This document shows, piece after piece, positions 35,277 through 42,931 of a DNA stretch of 60,716 nt; position 1 is the stretch's first letter, and every line of letters begins with the position of its first letter. Under the pieces are notes generated by a model. It saw nothing but the letters and a program-made list of their open reading frames with translations, was not told the DNA's origin and ran no database searches. Source of the DNA: Westiellopsis prolifica IICB1 (lineage in GTDB: Bacteria; Cyanobacteriota; Cyanobacteriia; Cyanobacteriales; Nostocaceae); assembly GCF_004323185.1 (NCBI RefSeq), contig NZ_NAPS01000001.1, forward strand, positions 273,453-334,168. Direction: 5' to 3'. Made by a program: the position numbers and the translations under genes.

Positions 35277-35753
35277 ATGACAACAACATTTACCTTTCCT
35301 ATCAAACCTAAATCTGAAGATAGCTTTGCCATTACCTTTGCACCATTGCTAGTTGAAGAAATCTACCAATTAGCTGGATCGCCAGCAAATGGAGCAGTAG
35401 TGGTAATGAGTGGTACTGTTCGCAATCAAACTGATGGTAAACCTGTGATTGCCCTGGAATACCAAGCTTATGAACCAATGGCTTTGCGAGTTTTCTATCA
35501 AATTGCTGCCGAGATTCGGCAAAAATGGACTGATGTAAATTGTGTAGTCATTCACCATCGCATTGGACATCTGCGAATTGGCGAAATTAGTGTTTTAGTG
35601 GCAGTGGGCTGTCCTCATCGGTCGGAAGCCTTTGAAGCTTGTCGCGATGTTATCGACACTCTCAAACACAATGCCCCTATTTGGAAAAAAGAGCATTGGC
35701 AAGATGGTTCTAGTAGTTGGGTAAGTATTGGTGCTTGCGAACAAAACTGTTAA
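35277..35753 (+). CDS. moaE: Molybdopterin synthase catalytic subunit
   Basis: MoaE is the large subunit of molybdopterin synthase. It converts precursor Z (cPMP) to molybdopterin using sulfur from MoaD. The 158-residue protein shows AVVVMSGTVRNQTDGKPVIA, then LEYQAYEPMA, the HHRIGHLRIGEISVLVAVG segment, and the active-site region HNAPIWKKEHW with the conserved Lys pair. I chose ATG 35277 (MTTTFTFPIKP) because the upstream frame is only STRR repeats. No moaD is seen nearby, so it is encoded elsewhere. Confidence 0.93.
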   Translation: MTTTFTFPIKPKSEDSFAITFAPLLVEEIYQLAGSPANGAVVVMSGTVRNQTDGKPVIALEYQAYEPMALRVFYQIAAEIRQKWTDVNCVVIHHRIGHLRIGEISVLVAVGCPHRSEAFEACRDVIDTLKHNAPIWKKEHWQDGSSSWVSIGACEQNC

Positions 35754-35769
35754 GGCAAAACATAACGCG

Positions 35770-35930
35770 CATTTGCGGTAATTCATGAATTACCGCTACG
35801 CAAGAATAAGGTTTTCGGCCACATCTTGCGTAAGTCCTGAGTCAGATAAATCTGACTAGGACGATGTTTGAGTCCGTTTTAACGGACTTATGCTATTAGC
35901 CTCAGAATTAATTCTGAGGCGGGATTGAAA
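35770..35930. repeat. Row of short palindromic hairpins
   Basis: Four palindromes in succession: GGTAATTCATGAATTACC, GTCAGATAAATCTGAC, AGTCCGTTTTAACGGACT and GCCTCAGAATTAATTCTGAG(GC). They follow moaE directly and could terminate it. They resemble the dispersed hairpins at 21206 and 60057 and are followed by GGCGGGATTGAAAGGG. Confidence 0.65.
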
Positions 35931-36019
35931 GGGCTAGAATTTTGGTTTTTTGTTTTCAGATAAAATTCTTATAATTTTCTTATTATTATTTACTAAGTTT
36001 ATCAAATACATAATTATTT

Positions 36020-36067
36020 TCAGTCAAGGTTGTTCCCCCCTGTGGCAACAGGGAGGATATTTTTTTT
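36020..36067 (+). ncRNA. Small-RNA 3' end candidate 1 (terminator hairpin)
   Basis: CCCCCCTGTGGCAACAGGGAGG followed by ATATTTTTTTT is a strong intrinsic terminator on the plus strand (stem 36033-36056). No gene precedes it within 280 bases, so it should end either a long moaE 3' transcript or a small RNA. Candidate 2 at 36191 is similar in sequence around the stem (GTTCCC...GGGA). Confidence 0.45.
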
Positions 36068-36099
36068 ATAGTAATTAACTTAGACTATAAAATCCTTAG

Positions 36100-36228
36100 A
36101 ATTTCCTTACTCTCATTTCGTAAGCTAATTGAGATTAGGTCTGATGTTACTTGTTGCTTGACCTGTCACATCTTCAACATTGCAAACTTGTTCCCTCCTG
36201 TACTGTTATGGGAGGGAATTTATTCTTT
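36100..36228 (+). ncRNA. Small-RNA candidate 2 (terminator hairpin)
   Basis: TTCCCTCC and GGGAGGGAA form a stem at 36191-36218, followed by TTTATTCTTT. The sequence before it, TTGCAAACTTGTTCCC, parallels TCAAGGTTGTTCCCC of candidate 1. This suggests two diverged copies of one unit about 160 bases apart. Confidence 0.4.
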
Positions 36229-36436
36229 CTAGCATGAAATAGCTTCCTTCTGTGTTCGGTTTTCCTTTGAAGTTTTTACTGTTACTGAATTTCTTTAGCT
36301 GTGAGTTGAATTTCTTGGGTAATAATCTTTTCCTCATTGAGGGGTTAGAGGTATGAGGGGGTTGCCACTGCAATCATTAATGGCATTAAATATATACAAT
36401 CATTATTATTGATAACTCCTATCTAGGAGTCATTAA

Positions 36437-36478
36437 AGCGATCGCGTATACGGAACTCACTACGATCGCTTTTTTTTT
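36437..36478 (+). terminator. Strong intrinsic terminator, gene unknown
   Basis: AGCGATCG (437-444) and CGATCGCT (463-470) pair, followed by nine T. The stem is built from HIP1-type sequence. Nothing coding precedes it between 36230 and 36436, only a G-rich stretch (36340-36361), so a third non-coding transcript is possible. Confidence 0.7.
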
Positions 36479-36689
36479 GCAATCTTTGTCAAAATTAATA
36501 AAAAACCTCATGATCTAAATTGTGATCTGAAAGTCGGGAACTATACGAGAAGGGCTGCGCCCTACGGTGCAGGGTAATCCAAAATCTAAAATGGTAGCAC
36601 TCATCTATCGATTGTTAATCACAATATTAATTAATCGCGTAGCTACTGATACAAAATTATTTTCAAAAAATGTACATAATCGCGTTAAT

Positions 36690-36870
36690 AAAAAATAATG
36701 TCGTGATTACAAAACCACGACATATGAGGAATAATGCCTTCTAATCTAAGTTAAGGGATGTTTTCGATAAACAAGTTTATCTATCCATGAAATATTATCT
36801 AAACTTTGAAAAAATTAGACATCTACCAATTGGTTAGTAAAATATTAAAAAATCGTGTATCAACGTACAC
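36690..36870 (-). ncRNA. Tandem small-RNA candidate, copy A
   Basis: On the minus strand the hairpin ATGTCGTG...CACGACAT (36698-36723) is followed by TTATTTTTTATT, a rho-independent terminator. Upstream come AGAAGGCATTATTCCTC and GATAAACTTGTTTATCGAAA. A stretch near 36825-36860 (plus TTGGTTAGTAAAATATTAAA) has a counterpart in copy B. G-U pairs in the stem occur only in the minus-strand RNA, which supports that direction. Confidence 0.5.
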
Positions 36871-36984
36871 AAACTAATTAAAATTGAATCAAATCGTAAA
36901 ACTTCTAATAAATCAATGTTTATGAACAGAGATTGCGGAAAACAAATGTTCTATTTAATCCCGTCACAAATAATTGCTTAATGC

Positions 36985-37140
36985 ATGAAAAATACCGCCG
37001 CGATCGCAAAATCACGACGGTAGAAACAACAATGCCTTTGTTAGGGTCATAGACCTCAAGTATTATCATTGTTTTCAAAATAGAATGTATCTATCTGTTG
37101 GCTAATAAGATTATTAAATAATAATGTAGTGAGAAATACT
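36985..37140 (-). ncRNA. Tandem small-RNA candidate, copy B
   Basis: On the minus strand TACCGTCGTGAT and ATCGCGGCGGTA pair (36993-37022) using G-U wobbles, followed by TTTTTCAT. The upstream sequence AACAAAGGCATTGTTGTTTC matches copy A (AAGGCATTATT). Further upstream, plus TTGGCTAATAAGATTATTAA parallels copy A's TTGGTTAGTAAAATATTAAA. The two copies are about 295 bases apart and well diverged. Confidence 0.5.
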
Positions 37141-37344
37141 AAATGGTTTTAAAATGCAGAAAAAAGCTTTATTTTAGCTTGTAAACTGATGATTTTTAAA
37201 AATTTCATAAACAAAATGTATCCCGATTTTTCAAAAATACCTAACACGAGCAGTTGCAGCTACACAAACCAAGGCTGCTTAACCTCCAGGAACGCAGACT
37301 TAGTTTATAAGTCATTGACTATTTAGACATCTCCGACAAAGAAT

Positions 37345-37373
37345 GTAGAGACGTAGCATTGCTACGTCTCTAT
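37345..37373. repeat. Dispersed GTAGAGACG palindrome
   Basis: GTAGAGACGTAGCA-TTGCTACGTCTCTAT followed by TTTT; almost identical to the copy at 44807-44835. It is 105 bases upstream of rpoZ and could act as a terminator upstream of it. Confidence 0.75.
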
Positions 37374-37477
37374 TTTTCACCATATGTCTATATGATCAAT
37401 CTAAAATCCAAAATTGTTTGACCTTTAACATTATGACAATACTGCTAAACTAAAAAAGACCCAAAGAACCAGTAAAT

Positions 37478-37714
37478 ATGCTAAAGCGTTCTAAGTTCGA
37501 GACAACCCCAACCCAAATTATGCATCGTGCGGAAGATTTGATTAGCGCAGCTTCAAATCGTTACCGCATTACGGTTCAGGTGGCAAATCGCGCCAAACGT
37601 CGGCGTTATGAAGACTTCGAGAGTAACGATGATATGATGATGAAGCCAGTGTTAAGGGCAATTATTGAAATGTCAGACGAACTGACTCAACCAGAAATCA
37701 TCGGAGAAGTATAG
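37478..37714 (+). CDS. rpoZ: DNA-directed RNA polymerase subunit omega
   Basis: A 78-residue omega subunit, which helps assembly of the RNA polymerase core by holding beta-prime. The typical N-terminal helix region [20 protein letters not shown] is followed by [18 protein letters not shown] and a C-terminal acidic helix. Length and sequence are as expected for cyanobacteria. A secreted hypothetical protein follows 39 bases downstream. Confidence 0.92.
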   Translation: MLKRSKFETTPTQIMHRAEDLISAASNRYRITVQVANRAKRRRYEDFESNDDMMMKPVLRAIIEMSDELTQPEIIGEV

Positions 37715-37753
37715 GTAAATTATTTTCAAGAAGGTGTTAAGGTGTGGTGTACT

Positions 37754-38260
37754 ATGCTTAAGCATTGGCAAGCATTATTTACTCCCCACTATTTTAGAGG
37801 TGTGGGGTTAATTTTAGTGTTAGGTATGTTTTGGTTGAGCTTAGATCAAAATCAATCTATCTATGCTAATTTACTCTCCACTTCGCCTGCTTATGCTCAA
37901 AATATTAGGTCAGGTGATATTTGGCAGCGAGTGTATGAACAAGTACCTGATTTACCAAAAGAAAACCAGTACATCAGCACAGAAACAGGGAAGGTTGCAG
38001 AAAACAGTACCCTAGTGACTCGTCTGATTCAGTATCATGTCTATCTTAAAGGGCGTGCGCCAAATTATCGCCTAGACTGGAAATTAACTTTGGCTGATTA
38101 CTTAAATGCCAACGAACTCATGTACGATTCATCCTATCCAGGTCATGATACTTTACGGAAGAATCCTTTGGAAGGCGATCGCGCTGCTATTCGTCGCCTC
38201 ACCCGCAACCAACGAAACGCCTTAGTGCAAGCATTAGTCAATGCTTACAGTGGAAATTAA
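37754..38260 (+). CDS. Hypothetical exported protein
   Basis: A 168-residue protein with a signal peptide (hydrophobic RGVGLILVLGMFWLSL) and a likely cleavage after SPAYA-QN (about residue 48). The mature part has IRSGDIWQRVYEQVPDLPKE, then NSTLVTRLIQYHVYLKGRAP and NYRLDWKLTLADYLNANE. I infer a periplasmic or thylakoid-lumen protein, with no named family. I use ATG 37754 rather than GTG 37742 because AAGG at 37738-37741 is better placed for it. It may be co-transcribed with rpoZ. Confidence 0.7.
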   Translation: MLKHWQALFTPHYFRGVGLILVLGMFWLSLDQNQSIYANLLSTSPAYAQNIRSGDIWQRVYEQVPDLPKENQYISTETGKVAENSTLVTRLIQYHVYLKGRAPNYRLDWKLTLADYLNANELMYDSSYPGHDTLRKNPLEGDRAAIRRLTRNQRNALVQALVNAYSGN

Positions 38261-38343
38261 GTTAGTGTTTAAGGGAAAGGGCTAATTGCTTACCAGCCTA
38301 TGCGACACTATAAGTATTCAAGCGAACATGATAGAACTCATGT

Positions 38344-38709
38344 ATGGAACGTGTCATCAAAAGTGGATCTGGTTGGCGTATCGGTTGGAATCCATCAGCG
38401 CCAGAGTTTAAGGGTTTAGTGGGTACGGATGATTGGGCGATAGAATTAACGGAAGCAGAGTTAAATGATTTTTGTCGGCTACTGTTGCAGTTAGCAGATA
38501 CAATGCAGCAGCTGACATCAGAATTAATGGATGAAGAAAAAATTGCCTGCGAAGCCGAAAGTGATTTGTTGTGGATGGAAGTAGAAGGTTATCCCCACGC
38601 TTACAGTTTGCGCTTTATTCTCAATACAAATCGTTGTGCAGAGGGGAAATGGAATGCTGCGGCTGTTCCGGGTTTATTGCAAGCTGCGGGAATGGTGAAA
38701 GTTTTTTGA
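38344..38709 (+). CDS. DUF1818 family protein
   Basis: A 121-residue cyanobacterial protein of the DUF1818 family (ERVIKSGSGWRIGWNP, then GLVGTDDWAIELTEAELNDF). It has a mixed fold with the conserved VPGLLQAAGMVKVF end. Function is unknown and it appears cytosolic. The ATG is not preceded by a strong ribosome binding site. It precedes tRNA-Pro by 83 bases. Confidence 0.85.
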   Translation: MERVIKSGSGWRIGWNPSAPEFKGLVGTDDWAIELTEAELNDFCRLLLQLADTMQQLTSELMDEEKIACEAESDLLWMEVEGYPHAYSLRFILNTNRCAEGKWNAAAVPGLLQAAGMVKVF

Positions 38710-38792
38710 GTAGACTAGTTGATTATTTCAGCGCTTATTGTTAATATTATTGGGTTGAATAAAACAATTCAATTTTGATGAATTGTTGTGTC

Positions 38793-38866
38793 CGGGGCGT
38801 AGCGCAGCTTGGTAGCGCGCCACTTTGGGGTAGTGGAGGTCGTGGGTTCAAATCCCGCCGCTCCGA
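38793..38866 (+). tRNA. tRNA-Pro(GGG)
   Basis: A 74-nt cloverleaf. The acceptor CGGGGCG pairs with CGCTCCG (one G-U). The D-arm is GCGCAGCTTGGTAGCGC, the anticodon stem CCACT/AGTGG holds the loop TTGGGGT with anticodon GGG, and the T-arm is GTGGGTTCAAATCCCGC. The discriminator is A. No CCA is encoded. The C1-G72 pair and GGG anticodon mark proline. A recombinase fragment lies 80 bases downstream. Confidence 0.93.
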
Positions 38867-38945
38867 TTAACTAACGAATAACCTGTACCTACTTAATATA
38901 AGTGTTGACTGTGTGTAGACTAGAAAGTCATTTAGCCATAAAAGT

Positions 38946-39278
38946 TTACACTACGGTATCACCTGGTAAGCTATGTAAAATTTTCCTTATTGTGCTGTGT
39001 GTCCACGGTTTACCACTCCTAGTGATCATCCCCTCATTATCCAAATATTCAGCGATCGCCTGGTAGCTCTTGCCAGCTAATCTTAAATCTTTCATAGCAC
39101 TTAAAACCACTTGCTCTTCAGGTTTCTCTTTAAGTTTTTTGTCCAGCAACATATAGCCGTCCGTAGGGTACTTTACCGAGGTGCTTACCTTTTTCTTTAG
39201 CGTTCTGTAGAGCCACTTTTGTATGCTCACTGATAACTTCAGCCTCCCACTGAGATCACTTCCTAAGATATTAATCAC
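38946..39278 (-). pseudogene. Serine-recombinase fragment
   Basis: A 110-codon frame. Residues 50-105 (KEKPEEQVVLSAMKDLRLAG, then KSYQAIAEYLDNEGMITRSG, then KPWTHSTIRKIL) match the middle/recombinase domain of large serine recombinases, including the SYRAIAxxLNxxGxxTRxGxxW...T(V/I)RxIL signature. The catalytic Ser domain and the C-terminal Cys-rich domain are absent, and the first about 45 residues are unrelated. It is probably the leftover of an integrated element beside tRNA-Pro. Confidence 0.65.
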
Positions 39279-39331
39279 AAGTCGTCCAGATGATGTTCTG
39301 GTGTCTAGTTGGTCACAAACACAAATTTTTA

Positions 39332-39606
39332 GAACTTACGCACTATACAAATTGTCTATTATGTGCATAAAGATATTTGGTTGTCTGGGAGTATTATCGA
39401 TTTTAAGCGAGTAATGATGGCTTTACGAGTGCGATCGCTACGGACTTGTGTTGTGAACCAACAGACTTGTGTTGTGAACCAACGGACTTGTGTTGTGAAC
39501 CAACGGACTTGTTTTTGAACCAACAGACTTGTGTTGTGAACCAACGGACTTGTTTTTGAACCAATTATTGTCCACATAATAGCCAATTTGTATAGTGCGT
39601 AAGTCC
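39332..39606. repeat. MITE with 34-bp terminal inverted repeats and internal tandem repeats
   Basis: Left terminus 39332-39365 (GAACTTACGCACTATACAAA, then TTGTCTATTATGTG) and right terminus 39573-39606 (its inverse, with two mismatches) bound a 275-base element. It has no transposase. The GGACTTACGCA-type end is common on cyanobacterial insertion sequences. Just inside the right end are six tandem repeats (39443-39564). The element lies between the recombinase fragment and the copper ATPase gene and includes the only distinctive sequence in that gap. Confidence 0.85.
39443..39564. repeat. Six tandem copies of a 20-21 bp unit
   Basis: The unit is GACTTGTGTTGTGAACCAAC plus A or G. Copies begin at 39443, 39464, 39485, 39506, 39526 and 39547. 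Copies 4 and 6 are the shorter variant GACTTGTTTTTGAACCAAC. A 21-bp period keeps a reading frame (VRWFTTQ heptapeptides on the minus strand), but I see no real gene. Copy number is likely variable between strains. Confidence 0.9.
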
Positions 39607-39708
39607 TAATTTTTTCTCACTACCCCTTGACTCTCCAGCGAGATGGAGATTTCAAAATGTGATTAGTTGATTAAAAAGCAGTTCAGGACATTGCTAGGAG
39701 GTTTGACA

Positions 39709-41967
39709 ATGGAAAACACAAATCTGAAACTGCGGGGTATGAGTTGTGCCTCTTGCGCTAAAACAATTGAAGATGCTATTCGCTCCGTCAGGGGTGTGAA
39801 TGAGTGTAGCGTCAACTTTGGGGCAGAGCAAGCCACTGTCACCTATGACAAGAGAAAAACTGACCCAGAAGCAATTTGCGATGCGGTAGATGCGGTGGGA
39901 TACTCTGCAATACCCGTACAAGACGATGATTTATTTACCACAGATGATGCAGAACAGCAGGTACGCCAAGCAGAAAATCGAGCGTTAGTTATAAAAGTTT
40001 GGGTTAGCAGCATTATCAGCGCCATTCTAGTCATTGGTTCGCTACCAATGATGACAGGGTTGTCCATTCCCTTTATTCCCATGTGGATGCACAATCCTTG
40101 GTTACAGTTGGTACTGTCAACTCCAGTGCTGTTTTGGTGTGGTGCATCTTTCTTTATCAATGCTTGGAAAGCTTTGAAACGTCACACGGCAACAATGGAT
40201 ACTTTAGTAGCAATTGGTACAGGCGCCGCTTATCTGTATTCTCTCTTCCCCACCTTCTTGCCTGGGTTCTTCACTAAGCAAGGATTGCCGCCTGATGTTT
40301 ACTATGAAGCAGCTGTAGTTATTATCACTTTAATTTTGCTGGGACGACTGCTGGAAAATCGTGCTAAAGGACAAACTTCCCAAGCAATTCGTAAACTTGT
40401 AGGCTTGCAAGCTAAAACTGCTCGTGTGATTCGCGATCGCCAAGAGGTAGACATCCCACTCGCTGAAGTAATTGAAGGCGATATTGTTTTAGTGCGTCCG
40501 GGTGAAAAGATTCCGGTGGATGGGGAAATTATTGATGGCTCCTCGACTATTGATGAGGCCATGGTAACAGGTGAAAGTGTACCTGTGAAAAAGCAACAGG
40601 GTGATGAAGTGATTGGAGCCACCATCAACAAAACTGGTAGCTTCAAATTTCGAGCAACACGAGTGGGTAAAGATACATTCTTGGCGCAGATTGTCAAGCT
40701 AGTGCAGCAAGCGCAAGGTTCAAAAGCACCGATTCAGCGATTAGCTGACCAAGTTACTGGATGGTTTGTACCTGCTGTAATTGCGATCGCGATCGCCACT
40801 TTCATCATTTGGTATAACATTATGGGCAATGTGACGATGGCACTAATTACCACTGTAGGTGTATTAATCATTGCTTGTCCGTGTGCGCTTGGCTTGGCAA
40901 CGCCGACTTCAATCATGGTGGGAACAGGCAAGGGTGCAGAAAATGGTATTCTCATTAAAGGGGCAGAAAGTCTGGAACTCGCGCACAAGCTTAAGACTGT
41001 TGTTCTCGACAAAACGGGTACAATTACGCAAGGTAAGCCGACTGTCACCGATTTTGTAACCGTTAATGGTACCGCCAATGGCAATGAGCTAAATCTTCTG
41101 CGCCTTGCAGCATCTGTCGAACGCAATTCAGAACATCCTTTGGCTGAAGCAGTTGTCAATTATGCTCAATCTCAAGGTGTAGAGTTAACTGATACACAGG
41201 ATTTTGAAGCGATGGCCGGTAGTGGTGTGCAAGGGTACGTGTCAAATCAATGGGTACAAATTGGCACCCACCGTTGGATGAATGAGTTAGGTATTGATAC
41301 AGGTGCATTGCAGGAACATTGGGATCGCTTGGAGTATCTTGGTAAGACGGTGATATGGATTGCAGTAAATAGCAAAATCCAAGGAATTATGGGCATTGCT
41401 GATGCGGTGAAACCATCTTCCGTGAACGCGATTCGAGTATTGCAAAAAATGGGATTGGAAGTAGTGATGTTGACTGGAGACAATCGCCGCACTGCCGAAG
41501 TTATTGCGCGTGAAGTGGGCATCAAGCGAGTTTTTGCTGAAGTGCGCCCGGATCAGAAAGCCGAGACTGTTGAGCAGCTTCAGTTGGAAGGCAAAATTGT
41601 AGCAATGGTTGGAGATGGCATTAATGATGCACCGGCCCTGGCTCAAGCTGATGTCGGGATGGCAATTGGTACAGGAACAGATGTGGCGATCGCGGCTAGT
41701 GACATCACCCTCATCTCCGGGGATTTACACGGGATTGTCACCGCCATTCAACTCTCTCGTGCTACGATTCGCAACATTCGTCAGAATCTCTTTTTTGCCT
41801 TTATTTATAACATCGCTGGTATTCCAATTGCAGCAGGAATTCTTTTCCCCTTCTTCGGTTGGCTGCTCAGTCCGATTATTGCAGGTGCAGCAATGGCGTT
41901 TAGCTCCGTGTCGGTAGTCACGAATGCACTACGTTTGCGTAATTTTCGAACCAAAACAATTGGTTGA
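39709..41967 (+). CDS. Heavy-metal-transporting P1B-type ATPase (copper type)
   Basis: A 752-residue copper-translocating ATPase of the CopA/PacS/CtaA group. The N-terminal metal-binding domain has MSCASC (GMxCxxC, residues 10-15). Then come membrane helices, TGESVPVKK (actuator), the transmembrane ion-binding motif CPC (in [13 protein letters not shown]), the phosphorylation motif [13 protein letters not shown] (HP motif), [20 protein letters not shown] and two last helices. CPC plus one N-terminal domain suits Cu(I). CopA-like export cannot be told from thylakoid import. I chose ATG 39709 with AGGAGG 8 bases upstream, not the longer frame at 39667. It heads the copper gene group. Confidence 0.93.
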   Translation: MENTNLKLRGMSCASCAKTIEDAIRSVRGVNECSVNFGAEQATVTYDKRKTDPEAICDAVDAVGYSAIPVQDDDLFTTDDAEQQVRQAENRALVIKVWVSSIISAILVIGSLPMMTGLSIPFIPMWMHNPWLQLVLSTPVLFWCGASFFINAWKALKRHTATMDTLVAIGTGAAYLYSLFPTFLPGFFTKQGLPPDVYYEAAVVIITLILLGRLLENRAKGQTSQAIRKLVGLQAKTARVIRDRQEVDIPLAEVIEGDIVLVRPGEKIPVDGEIIDGSSTIDEAMVTGESVPVKKQQGDEVIGATINKTGSFKFRATRVGKDTFLAQIVKLVQQAQGSKAPIQRLADQVTGWFVPAVIAIAIATFIIWYNIMGNVTMALITTVGVLIIACPCALGLATPTSIMVGTGKGAENGILIKGAESLELAHKLKTVVLDKTGTITQGKPTVTDFVTVNGTANGNELNLLRLAASVERNSEHPLAEAVVNYAQSQGVELTDTQDFEAMAGSGVQGYVSNQWVQIGTHRWMNELGIDTGALQEHWDRLEYLGKTVIWIAVNSKIQGIMGIADAVKPSSVNAIRVLQKMGLEVVMLTGDNRRTAEVIAREVGIKRVFAEVRPDQKAETVEQLQLEGKIVAMVGDGINDAPALAQADVGMAIGTGTDVAIAASDITLISGDLHGIVTAIQLSRATIRNIRQNLFFAFIYNIAGIPIAAGILFPFFGWLLSPIIAGAAMAFSSVSVVTNALRLRNFRTKTIG

Positions 41968-41990
41968 ATAAATCACAGAGATTAGTAACA

Positions 41991-42071
41991 ATGCTTAAAA
42001 AAGTAACATTTTTTGCAACCTTAGCAGGATTTGGATTTTTACTTGGAGCTATTTGGGGCGCATTAGCATAA
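41991..42071 (+). CDS. 26-residue membrane peptide in the copper gene group
   Basis: ATG 41991 to TAA 42069-42071 encodes MLKKVTFFATLAGFGFLLGA then IWGALA: a basic start and one hydrophobic helix with regularly spaced small residues (Gly14, Gly19, Gly23). It lies 23 bases after the ATPase stop and 41 bases before the cupredoxin gene on the same strand. Coding is not certain, since the ribosome binding site is weak. Small single-helix subunits often accompany membrane pumps, so it is a plausible accessory peptide. Confidence 0.45.
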   Translation: MLKKVTFFATLAGFGFLLGAIWGALA

Positions 42072-42112
42072 CTTGCAGTGTAGTTACCTGAGCCAACGGA
42101 GACGTTTAAATA

Positions 42113-42682
42113 ATGAACAAAATAGCAATCATTAGCAGTGTTGCGAGTTTGGGATTGGTGTTTGGAATTACTTCTCACAAAGCAGTTGCACAGATGTCCC
42201 ACGAACAGATGCAACCATCTCAAACACAGCAAACAAGTCAGTTCCGTCGCATGGAACAACCCATATGGGCAAAAGCAGCCGTTACTGCTGGTGGATTAGG
42301 ATTGATAGGACTGGAGTTATGGTGGTTTCTGCTGAGTAAGCCAAAATCGCAAAAAGCACAATCAAAGCAGGGTATTCAGGAGATAACAATTACCGTTGAT
42401 GGTGGTTATGAACCAAGCCAAGTTGTAGTTAATACAGGTCAAAGAGTCCGGCTCAACTTCTACCGCCTAGACCCCAGTAGTTGCCTTGAAGAAATCCGAT
42501 TTCCTGATTTCCACATTGCCCAAGAGTTACCCCTAAACCAGGTTACTACGATTGAGTTCACTCCCAACCAACCAGGAACTTACACTTTTACCTGCGGGAT
42601 GAATATGTTTCGCGGTGTGATTGAAGTAGAGCCATCCAATGCTCTTGGTACACAGCAGTTTTCTACACAGATTTCAGCATGA
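42113..42682 (+). CDS. Membrane-anchored cupredoxin-domain protein
   Basis: A 189-residue protein with an N-terminal signal (about 1-26, ending KAVAQ), a Met/Gln-rich segment (MSHEQMQPSQTQQ), a second hydrophobic helix (about 55-75, AAVTAGGLGLIGLELWWFLL), and a C-terminal cupredoxin-like beta domain (90-180). Possible copper ligands are Cys in PSSCLEEIRF, His in FPDFHIAQE, and Cys/Met in FTCGMNMFRG. The domain belongs to the Cupredoxin_1 type often found beside copper ATPases. I infer a role in copper delivery or buffering on the periplasmic or lumen side. Confidence 0.85.
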   Translation: MNKIAIISSVASLGLVFGITSHKAVAQMSHEQMQPSQTQQTSQFRRMEQPIWAKAAVTAGGLGLIGLELWWFLLSKPKSQKAQSKQGIQEITITVDGGYEPSQVVVNTGQRVRLNFYRLDPSSCLEEIRFPDFHIAQELPLNQVTTIEFTPNQPGTYTFTCGMNMFRGVIEVEPSNALGTQQFSTQISA

Positions 42683-42852
42683 CTAAGCGGGAGCATCTGC
42701 GCCCAGCGTGAGCTTGATAACTAGCCAGCAACGCCTTTGTTTACAAACCTTCCCCAACGCTGGGCAAACTTTCTTGTACAAATTTCTAATACAAATGAGA
42801 GAGATACAGAGTAAACTATACGGTTTTTTTTGTTGTACATCTTACTAAATAA

Positions 42853-42897
42853 GTAGGAGTTAAAACCATTCGCTACTACGAAGAACTTACTATTCTT
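42853..42897 (+). pseudogene. MerR-family regulator relic
   Basis: The frame VGVKTIRYYEELTIL matches the winged-helix start of MerR regulators (SGVSVKTIRYYEEIGLL), but a stop codon (TAA) precedes it and nothing MerR-like follows. It lies at the end of the copper gene group, where a CueR-type copper regulator would be expected. It is only 15 codons long, so the assignment rests on this motif. Confidence 0.5.
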
Positions 42898-42931
42898 TAT
42901 TGGTGTAAGATTAAAAACAAACTTCTGCACC

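Noticed and set aside
39359-39586. Repeat protein (VRWFTTQ heptapeptides) encoded on the minus strand
   Set aside because: The frame is only an effect of the 21-bp tandem repeat in a MITE; there is no ribosome binding site or other coding sign.
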